Notes under the pieces: generated by a model | Databases searched by the model: none | What the model saw: the letters and a program-made list of their open reading frames with translations, nothing else | What the model was told of the DNA's origin: nothing | Shown: positions 14,935 through 25,276 of the stretch, in pieces | Layout: each line of letters opens with the position of its first letter | Numbering within the stretch: the stretch's first letter is position 1 | Program-made: the position numbers and the translations under genes | NCBI GenBank assembly: GCA_018340375.1 | Contig: JAFFJZ010000003.1 | Coordinates: forward strand, 16,182,001-16,246,000 | From: Gonatopus flavifemur | Taxonomy: Eukaryota; Arthropoda; Insecta; Hymenoptera; Dryinidae | Length of the DNA: 64,000 bases | Direction of reading: 5' to 3'

Positions 14935-15147
14935 TATGAGAATCCAAGGATGGGGAGATTCTAAGGAGTTGAAGAAGATGAGGAAGAGAATAAAAACAGA
15001 GCGAGGGTGAGAGGATAAAGTGGAAGAATGAGATTCAGAGACAAGCTTTCTGGTGCTAGCTAAACGATACGCCCTTGACACTCTCTCCATCTTTCTTCAC
15101 TCACCCTCTACCACTTAGGTTCTTTGTGTTCCGCGACAAAATTTAAC
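14935..15147 (+). repeat. Diverged direct repeat, unit 2
   Basis: Contains in order ATAAAGTGGAAGAATGAGA, TCAGAGACAAGC, GCTAAACGATACGCCCTTGA, a TCTCCATCTTTCTTCACTC tract and CGCGACAAAATTT, matching unit 1 at 14520-14722. A weaker third resemblance, mainly the terminal ACGCGACAAAA, lies near 16.50-16.61 kb. It may be an old tandem duplication or a repeat family. Confidence 0.5.
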
Positions 15148-17267
15148 GCCCTCCTCGTTGGCGCGCCATTAAACCCGAGCGAGCGTCACATCGAAGCAAC
15201 CAACCAACCCCCTTGTGTGCGTGACGACGAAAACCGCCAATTTTCACGTATGGCGCGAACTAGAAAGCAAAGGAGGGCGTTTTAGAACCGAGGATGCGGG
15301 AAAATCTTTTGGCACATAATAGAAAATGTAAGAGAAACGGGCCGCCAGAGGCGAAAATATACGAACGAAACCCTCCTTCTGGTGTGGCTGAAATCTGGTT
15401 TGAGACTCTAACCTCCTGGAAATACTATACAGAATTGAAATTACCAAGCTCTTAACGGGATATAATTTTCATTCCGAAATCTTTGATGGTTAATTTGTTA
15501 CTTTGTAAGGAAATTCATTGTTGACGTCTTTGTCGATTGGATATCAATGTAACGAGGTATCGTATAGGCTTGAATAGGCGAGGTTGAAATTTTCATACTC
15601 TCCTCGGTAGTGAGGAACATCGTGGATGGACACACGACAACAAAATAATAGTTTTTTTTCTCTATTCTTACTCTCTCAGAGCAATATTGCAATGTCAGAT
15701 TTATTGATACAGTCGGATATCTCGAATCCACACCATTGTGGATCGTCAGGGTCCCTACACCTATTACCGTTCACCGACGATATCGATGACAAATAAACGT
15801 ACAAAATCTCCCGTTTCAAAGCTCTGACTGCCACTATCGGGTTTAACTGGCGTACACATATCCGGAGTTTGAAAAATTCCAAATGCGAAGTAGAGATGGA
15901 TTATGCGCTCGATCGCTCGAGAATGATGCATCGACGCATAGCTGTGCAAGGGACCAGGGGTTGGAAGGTATAGAGGGATAAAGAGGAGACGGAGAGAGAG
16001 AGGGATGGAGAGATGGTCCCTAGGTTTGGTGTAACGATGTCACATTTTGGTCATTCTTTGATTTGTAGATTCGTTTACACGTGTACAAATTTTTATTGAA
16101 AACTCGAATTATAAAATATATTTTGTGGCCTAAAAAAGCACCGAAATTGCGAAATGATAAAGAAGAATCATGATACTTCTGGTTGAACGAATAACCTATC
16201 AAATGCAATCAGATTTGATTAGAAAATTGTATATCGTTCGGTTGAACGAGGCCAGATTCCACAAGCTTTTTGATCAAAGATGTTAACAATGTTCATTTGA
16301 AAACATAATATTACTTTTGCAGAATTTTGAATAATCGAATTACAAATACAAATTTACTTTGTATCTAATAATTTTCGTATGTAAATAAACTCTTCCATCG
16401 AATGAATTATTCTAGCAGGGTTAGAAGTTAACGGAAACAGACTCAGAAGACAAAAACGCTTAGCAACACAGAAATAGGGAGGAACTCATAACTTTCTAGC
16501 ATTAGCGCATAGTTGAGAAAATATTACCCGCGCAGAGTTGGCACTTGTGTGGAAACAGACCTCTTCATTTCACTCTACTTATATATTTAACGCGACAAAA
16601 CCACATGATAGAATAGAAGCATTGGGAAAGAGTATATTTTATCCTCGTCTGCGGAGTGTTTCTCCCTTACGATGGTACATCACGAACATGATTTTCACTT
16701 GATAGCTTCGCTTCATGTCCTTAAACGACACACTTGATATTTTAATCGCACGAATTTTTTATTCGATTCGATAAAACAATTTTTATTGTCTTGTATTTTC
16801 AAGAGAGATTTTTAATTGACATTGCTCGGAGGTATTTCTGTTCATCGTGAAGAGAAGAGTCATATCCCGTATATTTACATATGAAGGAATATGAATTGCA
16901 CTGGGTATGTACTGATGAAGAGGTTAATGGGCGGTAGACTGGGCGGAAGAGTTGCATCTAACCAGACTGGAAATTGATTATTCCCGATAACGGGAATCCC
17001 TAAGGGACGCATCCTTGTTACTGAAGAATTCTCATATATGCGAAGTGCATATATTCTACTCTGCTCGTTCTGAAAGTAATTAATAAATCGGACCGAGCTA
17101 TCTGTCTACCTTTTTCTTCTCGTTTGAGGAAACTTATACAACGAGAATGGATCGATCCAACCTTGGAAAGAAAATCAATCATTTCTTTGAAATGATTTTA
17201 ACAGAGTTTTGTGCAATTTTTTTGTTTTAGGAATAATTATTTAGAAATTCTGTGACTATTTGTAGCC

Positions 17268-17478
17268 CACACTGTTGAAAATTTCTTGAATTTTCATTCA
17301 TTTTTCAAGTACACTAGTGAATGAAATTTCCCATTCTTGGGGATTGAATTTTCAATTTTTGCTATATTATATTACCCATAATAGTACAGTTTAATCATTG
17401 AATTTTCATTCGAATGTCATTGAAATTTTAAGAACTTTTTCAATCACGTGAGTGGAAGCTTCTTGCAGAAATTTTCAA
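17268..17478 (+). repeat. Dispersed repeat, forward copy (inverted partner at 20.66-20.87 kb)
   Basis: Runs from CACTGTTGAAAATTTCTTGA to CTTGCAGAAATTTTC. The reverse complement of 20662-20869 shares ACTGTT-AAAATTTCTTGAA, TTTCAAGTACACT, TTTTTGCTAT-TTATATTA, a TTTGATTGAAATT-like block, CACGTGA and GCAGAAAT in the same order. Its ends (CACTGTT and AACAGTG when inverted) suggest a short DNA transposon. Confidence 0.65.
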
Positions 17479-18004
17479 AAGTACTTTTCACATGTTTTTT
17501 AGTAGTTCTTATTCAAGGAAAACACGAGACAATCAAAATTATAACATTTTCTTGTGAACTGATATATGTCGTTTTGCCTACACGAAAATAGTGACTTCTG
17601 GTAACACCCGGCTTTCTGTTTATCAGAAGAAATTATACATCACAATTGTATAAAAATTATACATCATTTTGAAAATTTTTCCACGTGAGCTTATTTTGAA
17701 AAATCTTCTTTTTGAGAATGAAGAATTCAAGATCATGTGCAAGAATTTTACAAAAGTGTATAGAAATATAGTCTTGGAACTACCTGATAAAAATTTCCTA
17801 CTGAAATCGATGGACTTTTCCCTATGATTTCGAAAGGAAGATAATCAAAGACAGAAGAACAACAGAATTTTCTGCAATTATTGCAACATCTCCTTTATAT
17901 ATAATTTGATTGAAATTTTGAAAACAGTTGAAGGATTTATTTGTGAAAATGTCAATAATACACTCAAAAAATACCGTCTAATGATGAGACAAAGCCCCGA
18001 TTTG

Positions 18005-18225
18005 AAATTTTCAAAAAAATTCAGAATTTTTCAAAGATATTCATAAATCTTCAGGGAAATTTCCAGTGGAGAAACGTGCTCGATAAGTGAAAGTTTTTTA
18101 GAATCTTTCGGAGATTTTCAGAGTTTGAAAAAATTTTCACGGGTTTTCAGAGTTTTTAAGATTCCTTTAGGTTTTGTCAATGTTTTTCAGAGTTTTTCAG
18201 AGAAACTTCTTTCACCAGGGAATAA
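18005..18225 (+). repeat. Dispersed repeat, copy B (see 5.9 kb)
   Basis: Same block order as 5896-6041, with extra internal copies of a TTTTCAGAGTTT-type unit. It ends in CTTCTTTCACCAGGG, like copy A. Confidence 0.55.
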
Positions 18226-18630
18226 TAGGGCAATCCCGTTTCAAAATACATTCAGACGGAGATCCGTCTTATAACAAGACGGGAGTCGTCTTAAACGATT
18301 CTATTTCACTAACAAACGACAAAATACTCAAATTTACTTACTGGGGAGTAGATCAGAGACATTTTTCTTGTCGTGGGACGGACACCGTTTTGCGAGAAAA
18401 TGGAATTCATTTCAAGATTAGACGATTTCTGTCTGTCTATTAAACTGCACGGTCCTATCATATGGAGATGGCTGATTCTAATGGTGAAACAGGTTTGTTT
18501 TACCAACTTATGATAACAAAATCATCTGCATGAGTGTATTTTGATTGAAAGTAAAGACAAATGTCATAAATGAAACAATAACGGATCAAGTAAGTATTTC
18601 ATGCCTGCTGATTTGGTGACGAAATCCGTA

Positions 18631-19296
18631 CCCAGTAACAAAGAATATTCTAAGAATATTCTTACAACATCACAACGTTCGTACAATTTGCGTACAAAGT
18701 TTGTACGGAGATTGATGGCTGCGCATGCGCAAGTATCGTGATGACACGAATTCAGTAATGGCGGATAATGTTTTTTGACAGGCTACAGACTCTTGGATAA
18801 TATATTATTTTAATTTGTATGTCGGGAATAATGAATTTATGAGAGGTGCATTTTAATATAGCAAATGTTCTCTGAGAGTGCCAACAAAAGTGTGAAAAAT
18901 AATCCTTGAAAGTGTAATAAAACGTTAAGAAATACAGTATATAACATGATTGACTGTTGCGATCATAAGTATCTCATCCATCCATGTGAATCCATAATAT
19001 TGCTAACAATTCATGATTACAGATATTTGATGATCGGAAAAATTAATTGTGAAGTAGTTTTCGGTGAAACGCAGAAGTTTATACTGACGTGATTTTTTAT
19101 TTTAACAGCATTTTTTTCTCATATTCCCACAATATTCGTGGCATCATATTCTGAGAATATTTGAAACAGTCTCATTCAAATATTCGGAGAATGTGCGTAG
19201 AATATATTCCAACATAATAAGAATCTCCATAGAATATTCGAATATTCTCAATGTATATCCTCAGAACATTCTCAGAACGTGGGTGTGCTACTTGGG
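18631..19296. mobile_element. Non-autonomous DNA transposon with TA target duplication (Tc1/mariner-like ends)
   Basis: The left end CCCAGTAACA and the right end (inverted, CCCAAGTAGCACA) form short inverted repeats. TA lies immediately outside each end (18629-18630 and 19297-19298). The interior is rich in GAATATTC palindromes near both ends and has a GCGCATGCGC palindrome near 18720. No transposase frame is present. The TA duplication fits the Tc1/mariner superfamily, but the assignment rests only on this and the ends. Confidence 0.5.
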
Positions 19297-19298
19297 TA

Positions 19299-20661
19299 AC
19301 AGCATCTGTCACTAATCTTCCAAGTAATCATCACGCAGGGTATCTACTACCTGAAAATTCTAACGGACTCGGTCAACCAAAAATTCGCGTTGAATAGAAT
19401 TAGCAATAAGGAGCCTAGAATTTCCAGGCCATAGACACCCTGTTACCGTATACTTTTCTTATTACTTATATACAATTATATATAAATTTATACATGATTT
19501 TGAAAAAAAATCCACACGTGTATATAAGTCCTACAGCTGTATATTTTTGATGTTTATCAAAACTGTTTTACACGTCTTATTTGTCGTCATAAGTTAATGG
19601 ATTCCTGACATTGCCAACTGTAGAGACATGCAACAATGAAGGTGCGTCTAGGGTCATGTCCCTTCACAGTAACCCATGAACGTATCCACAAAATGCAAGG
19701 ACATTGTCGTATAGGTTATATTCTTGCCTTCCATTACTCCGAAACAGCGTACGATAATTCAATTCCAATGAGAGTGTTTGCATACAATGACGAAAGCAAA
19801 AGCGGTTAAAATATGTACGTTCAGATTGACATGTGATTTAAGTTTCAAGGAATAGATTGATTGGTATGGATATTGCAGAATTTTCATTGAGTGGAAAAAA
19901 CAAATGTTCTTTCAGAATTCTCAATAAATATATCATCGAGTTCTCATCACACTATTACCTAGTTATTCCAAGTTTTCAAAGAATTGTGTATAGGTACTCA
20001 AATCTCTGATAAGTTCGTAATGCCTCAGTGATACGTGAATGTTACGTTGCAAAATGTTCAATTTGATACTCGAATGATGGCCAAACGATACGTTTTAAGT
20101 ATCTTTGATATCAAAAAGATACCCTTGAAATACTATGGGAAAAGAACTTCATACGGTATCATTGTTACTTGAAGAATACCAAAACACTTCTTCATTGTAT
20201 CACAAGCTGAACTATGTAGTTTCAATATCAATGAAGGTACTTGGATTAAATTGAATATTTTTAACACATTTAAAATTAACTTACTTGTACATATCAACAC
20301 TATTATTTCATCATATCCCTCATGGCTACTTTCCATAGAAGAAAAATGTAGGGAACGATGAGTTTCAGTACGCGAACCAATGAAATTAACTATAGTTCAC
20401 GTAACAGAGATTATATGAAAATTATTATTTGGTCCACGTACCAAACTGCCATACTCATATGTAGTTTTTTATGGGTTCTTCAGCGTATTGACAGGATGGG
20501 GTTCATGCTGGTCCGGGTTGTCAATTTGTGAATTGCTCAAACTGTGTGAATTCTCATGGGCTTCCGGGAAACTCGTGTGGAGCGGTATATTTAGGAAATT
20601 GTAGGGAATTCGGTAAATGCGTTTTTTGGAATTGTATTTTCAGAATAAATGAATATTAAAC
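19299..20661. other. Non-coding spacer in repeat nest
   Basis: No gene seen. A short block near 19470-19520 (TATACATGATTTTGAAAA then CCACACGTG) resembles one near 17640-17690 (TATACATCATTTTGAAAA then CCACGTGAG). It is probably another old repeat pair. Confidence 0.4.
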
Positions 20662-20869
20662 TGTGAAAAATTTCTGCATGAAGCTTAAATCACATATAAT
20701 GGAAGCAATTTCCATTCACGTGCTTGAGAAAGTTCTTGAAATTTCAATCACCAAATTTCAGTGACCAAACTATATTCTTATGGTTAATATAACATAGCAA
20801 AAATTGGAAATTCCATTTACAAGTGTACTTGAAAGATGAATGAAATTTCAAGAAATTTTTAACAGTGTA
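20662..20869 (-). repeat. Dispersed repeat, inverted copy (partner at 17.27 kb)
   Basis: The reverse complement aligns with 17268-17478 over its whole length, with small indels. A TGGTCAC segment and a TCCATTATATGTGATTT segment are specific to this copy. Confidence 0.65.
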
Positions 20870-21156
20870 TTTTCCTTACCACTTATCATTCATTGATATT
20901 TCAAATCTGCAATCCCAATTCAAGAAAATTTTAGAATGGATTCTATCCATCCGATATGATCGTAATTCCATATCGATGCCATTAAAAAGTCCTCTTTTCT
21001 CTCAATTTGGAGATGCAGGTTTGGAATATCAGATAGTAACTTTCAGGGGATTCTCTAACAGCGCCAGGTTTCTTGGATATTTTCAAAACGTTCTTTTCAA
21101 GCCCTCCAAGTGCCGTTGAGGTTGATCTCCGTAAAGCATTCGAAGATTTCTTTTCC

Positions 21157-21386
21157 CAGAACAAGAACAGAATTCTTCAAGAACTTTTTTCGAACTAATT
21201 AATCCTTAAAAAGCTCTGGAAGAATTCAATTCTCGGGACGTTGACGAGTTCTTCAAGGATACTGAAATAATTCTATCAGGATTCTTAAAGAATTCGTCGA
21301 TGTTCCAAGATTTCAATTCTTCCAGAGCTCTTGAAGAATTGATGAGTTCGACAAGTGTTCTTGAAAAATTCTATTCTTGTTCTTGC
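21157..21386. repeat. Long hairpin MITE-like element
   Basis: Two arms of about 105 bases face each other across a short centre near 21260. Paired blocks are AGAACAAGAACAGAATTCTT with its inverted partner near 21365-21386, AGCTCTGGAAGAATT with AATTCTTCCAGAGCT, and GACGAGTTCTTCAAGGAT with ATTCTTAAAGAATTCGTC. There is no coding capacity. Target duplications could not be fixed. Confidence 0.7.
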
Positions 21387-21387
21387 A

Positions 21388-24185
21388 CAAGGATTTTTCG
21401 AGTGCTATAAGGGTCAGTTGTGAACCATTTTTTGAAGAACAAAAACAGTATAGATGTTACGTTTCATTATGGTATTGTTAATTGTTTGACAATGTGAAAC
21501 GTATTATCGAGGTTATACAATTGAGTATAAATACTTCAAGGATATTGCTATGATATCTCCAAGATATGCAACCTCATTGATACCCAAAAAAATACGTATC
21601 ACGAACTTGATCGAGATTCTTGTGGAGAAATCATGCTGAATTTTGCCTCCCACAATGATCATAATGAAACGAAGAGAATTTGAAATCACATCGTACATAT
21701 CTGATTCACAACCCTGATACCAGTTGAAAACGAATTTTTGATTACAATTTTACGAGGTTGTCACAGAATTCCGACGAATTCTCATTCAACGTCGTTCAGT
21801 TTAAAAAATGTAATACCCCTTGAGTTTGTTCAAGGAATTTCAACTATTGTCATTTGATAGACCTGTATTTTTATAGATAGGCCATTCAGCGTCAACAATA
21901 ACGCATAAAAAGGTATCACGGTTTTCCCCTCGCGTATAACCAGCATTTGCTTACACGGCGGAAAATTTAATTTCGAAGACGGCTACCCTCTGGAATGAAA
22001 AAATATGGCGCTCTGCCGGCAACGATAGCACGATACGAATAAAAAAGTGGAAGGCAGTCATGTACGTGGAGGAGAACGCAAAAAAAAAGAAGACAGAAAC
22101 AAAAGAAAGCAACGCCTAACAATTTCTTTACCCGAAATTGAGAAAGTAATGAGTTGTTTTCTGCACAAAAGTATATTGGAAAAGTTTATGAGGCACATTA
22201 AATTGATGTTCAGAGACTTTCTAAATATTCTTTTTCTCATCTAAGAAAGTTGAGAACGAGATGTACGATCTCGCTATGCTTTATTTTATTCGATATACAC
22301 ACGCGTGTGGGGTTGGAGAATCACCCTCACGCGTGATTATCTGTTTTTCAGGGTTTCGAAATCACGTTGGTTCTATTTCAAAAACATTTTCATTCTTAAG
22401 CACTTTTATACAACTTCACGTCGTCTCGACAGCTCCAAAGTGCTTTTGAGATACTTTATTTGTCGCGATGAATCAAAAAAGATCTCACGTCCTCAAGTGT
22501 CCACAAAGCCATAAAGATATCACAAATTTTCCATTTCCATTGAGATCGAGGCGCATGATTAAACATATCGAATTTATTCTATTTCACCAAAATATCTAGA
22601 TTCTGCATTCTCCGTTCTTTCTCGGAGAGTGACTTTTTCCATCTGATTCTTATCCTTTTCTCGTTGCGGTTGAAAACTTTCGCACCATCGATGCTTTCCC
22701 TATTTGCTGACAAGAGAAACCCGATCAAACCACGAGGAGTTGACAATGGGGTATGCATTTGTATCGACGTTTTCCACACAACACGATATCCACATTTGAT
22801 TGTGTCGGTACGTGACTGAAATGAAATCCTTATGTACATGTTGATATTTTCATCCCGGTATATGCATACATTCGTACATTATAGGTATTATCATCGTCAT
22901 TTGATTTATCATTCACTTTTATATGTCGCTGTAAGTAAAAATCAAGAATTCCAAATTCTTCGAGCATATTTCATTTTGTAAATTCTCCACGAACTTCATA
23001 AAACGATGACGATGATGAACATTCCTTGACAATTTCAGTACAAAAATAATGTTTCCTTTTCCTCCACGTAGCTCCAACAGCTTCCTTACTGGCAATAGAA
23101 GACGCGCATGGTGGACTCAAAACTTTTCAACCTCGAAGAAAAAGATGAAGCGAATGGGAACGGTTTCGGATCCACAAAAAATCCCAATTCTTTTCTCTTT
23201 CCCTCATTTTCTCTCACCAACATTAATCCGAAGAAAGATGAGATGGACAGAGAAAGGACAAAACAACTGGAAAACTCGATCCAAGATGCGGAAGAAACTT
23301 TTGCAATATTCCACCACTTTCTTCAGCCGACCAGCTCTCTTCATTCAACATTTTTTATTCTGGCAAATTTTTCGAGTTTGAATTTTCTCTGGGTTCTGTT
23401 GTCCTTTTGCGCCACAATGTTTTTGGTCTCTTCGGAACTCGTTTGAAACTTCAGGATAATGCAGTTCCATGACTTCGTATGGAAATAACAATTCGACTTT
23501 TGTTTGTTTGCTTGTTTGCTTGTTTGTTCGTTTATCGAGAAAATGAGATAACTGTGAATTAATACAGGGCAATATTGCATAAATAATGTGGGGGAGTTTA
23601 TTTTAATCCTTCGGGATTTCAATATTTATTCATTATCTCTTAATTCTATTTATCCTACTCACAGACGAAATTCAATAATGATGCTTATCAATATAGGAAA
23701 TCAGATTGGTGCACGCGAATATATCGATCATTGTGTTCTGCAAAACATCTAGAACTTATGAATACATCATCTAATTTTTATTACACACAACTTTCGCGAA
23801 TTAAGGTTGTAGCAGATCTTTTTTGCTTCTCCAGTTGATCAAATATATATCGAAAAAAGGGAAGGTACAGAAAGAAATTGTTTTCATCGTGTGCTTTAGG
23901 ATTGTCTAGCCAATTTCAATTTGCGAAGCACCTTGTTTAAGCCTCTTATGTCGTATAATCGAGTCGCCCACGTTGAAGCGCGTCAGCATCTAACGGTGAA
24001 TGGAAAACTCGAGAATTAAACTGACACGAGATCAAGAAAAAAATAACAAAACTCAAAATATATTCTCCTATAAAAAGTTTGAATATTTCTTTTTTGAAGA
24101 ATTAGATGGGAATTTAAGATTTTTATCCATTTTCGTGATAAAGAAAATTCACAAGGTGAAAAGAGTGGTTCAAATTGGTTGTGTC
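21388..24185. other. Non-coding stretch
   Basis: A hairpin at about 21455-21503 pairs TACGTTTCA with TGAAACGTA. A TTTG/CTTG-rich tract lies at 23500-23532. The ATG-initiated frame at 23108-23446 (112 codons, polar N-terminus, hydrophobic C-terminus) has no domain or splice evidence and is not called as a gene. Confidence 0.5.
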
Positions 24186-24396
24186 TTAAGGGGATACTAA
24201 CGCCGGGACTTTAGCCAAATCTTTCATGCAAGGTTTCTCCACAATACTTGAATATTTTCAAAATATCGTTCTATACGGCATTTCTTGGATGTCTAAAGAA
24301 ACGCTGTATAGAGCGATATTTTTGAAATATCAAAGTATTGTGGAGAAATCTTACACGAAAAATTTGGCTAATATCCTGGCGCTGGTGTCTTTTTAA
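24186..24396. mobile_element. Hairpin MITE flanked by TTAA
   Basis: TTAA occurs at 24186-24189 and again at 24393-24396. Between them lie two nearly complementary arms of about 95 bases around a loop near 24293. Left-arm blocks GCCAAATCTTTC, TTTCTCCACAATACTT, AAAATATCG and TCTATAC all have reverse complements in the right arm. TTAA target sites are typical of piggyBac-type elements. The superfamily is inferred from this alone. Confidence 0.65.
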
Positions 24397-25276
24397 GGGG
24401 GGGAACCAGTTTAGGCGATTGGAAAAATCGACTTTTTTTTTTATTTCATAAATTTTTGGTAAAACTATTCAAGAATATGTTGCGAAAGTTTCAAAATAAA
24501 ATTCCGATTCGTTCCGATGTTATGAGTACTGAAGTGAACGCCCGTTGGCGTTCTCCCACGCGCGTTGGAGACCGAGGAAGCTCGGCAAGCTTGTCAAAAA
24601 GAGATGCAAGCCCTAAATGATGCGTTTGGAGAAAAACAAGGGTTGCTATATGGTGGTCGAATAGCTGATTAACCGGTGAGCGGTTCATATCATTTATTAG
24701 TACCCTGAATTTCTCGTTTTCGGTACTTTTTTTAAATACGTTTTTCTCGAAACGACTTTTTTCAACTGGTGGGAATTCCAGCTTGGAAATTCATTGTTCA
24801 ATCGTTTTGAAAATCTGTGTGAATATTCTTTATTGAATTACAATCTATATGAACTAAACTCTAGATTGATATTTGTTTCTAGTTGCAAAAAAGGCGAAGA
24901 AAAATGGTATAAAACCATGATATTTTGTTCAAACACCTCAAAAACGTGCAATTTTCAGTTTTTGCGTCAAGAGTTTAGTTCATATTCTCAGAAAATATGT
25001 TGCTGAAGTGAAAAAAAAATTGTGATGATTTCAAATAAAAATTATGACTTCCAAATTTCCCACCAGCAGCAAATTCGGATGGCGGCCGTCCATGAACAGT
25101 ACCTTTTAACTCCACCATTTACAGCGGAAACGACTCGAAAAAATTACTACGTGTACTTCAAAACACTGATAAAATATCCTCCAAGTTGAAACAAATTCTG
25201 ATTATTCCTTCCCTAAGAAAAAAATCCACGCAAAACACTGAAATATCGATCTCCTAAACTAGTTTTTTCCCCTTAA
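24393..25276. mobile_element. Non-autonomous TTAA-flanked DNA transposon, abutting the hairpin MITE
   Basis: The left terminus after TTAA (24393-24396) is a G7 run then AACCAGTTTAGG. The right terminus, read inverted, is GGGGAAAAAACTAGTTTAGG before TTAA (25273-25276). AGTTTAGG-GAT is shared by the two ends. The 876-base interior has no transposase. It holds an internal inverted pair, TATGAACTAAACTCT at 24848 with AGAGTTTAGTTCATA at 24970. It shares its left TTAA with the preceding hairpin element. Confidence 0.6.

Larger units (their letters stand above)
6042..17267. other. Non-coding stretch with one duplicated block, no supported gene
   Basis: No open frame here has convincing domain or splice support. 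The longest frames (about 70-110 codons) are what chance would give. A pair of diverged direct repeats at 14.52-15.15 kb is listed separately. GC rises locally near 11.0-11.15 kb, 13.5-13.7 kb and 15.13-15.25 kb. These could be regulatory or unseen short exons, but nothing decides it. Confidence 0.5.

Noticed and set aside
23108..23446. 112-codon + strand frame with polar start and hydrophobic end
   Set aside because: Codon choice looks plausible, but a stop lies 12 bases upstream, it overlaps another frame of equal length and it has no recognisable domain. It could be revived by transcript evidence.
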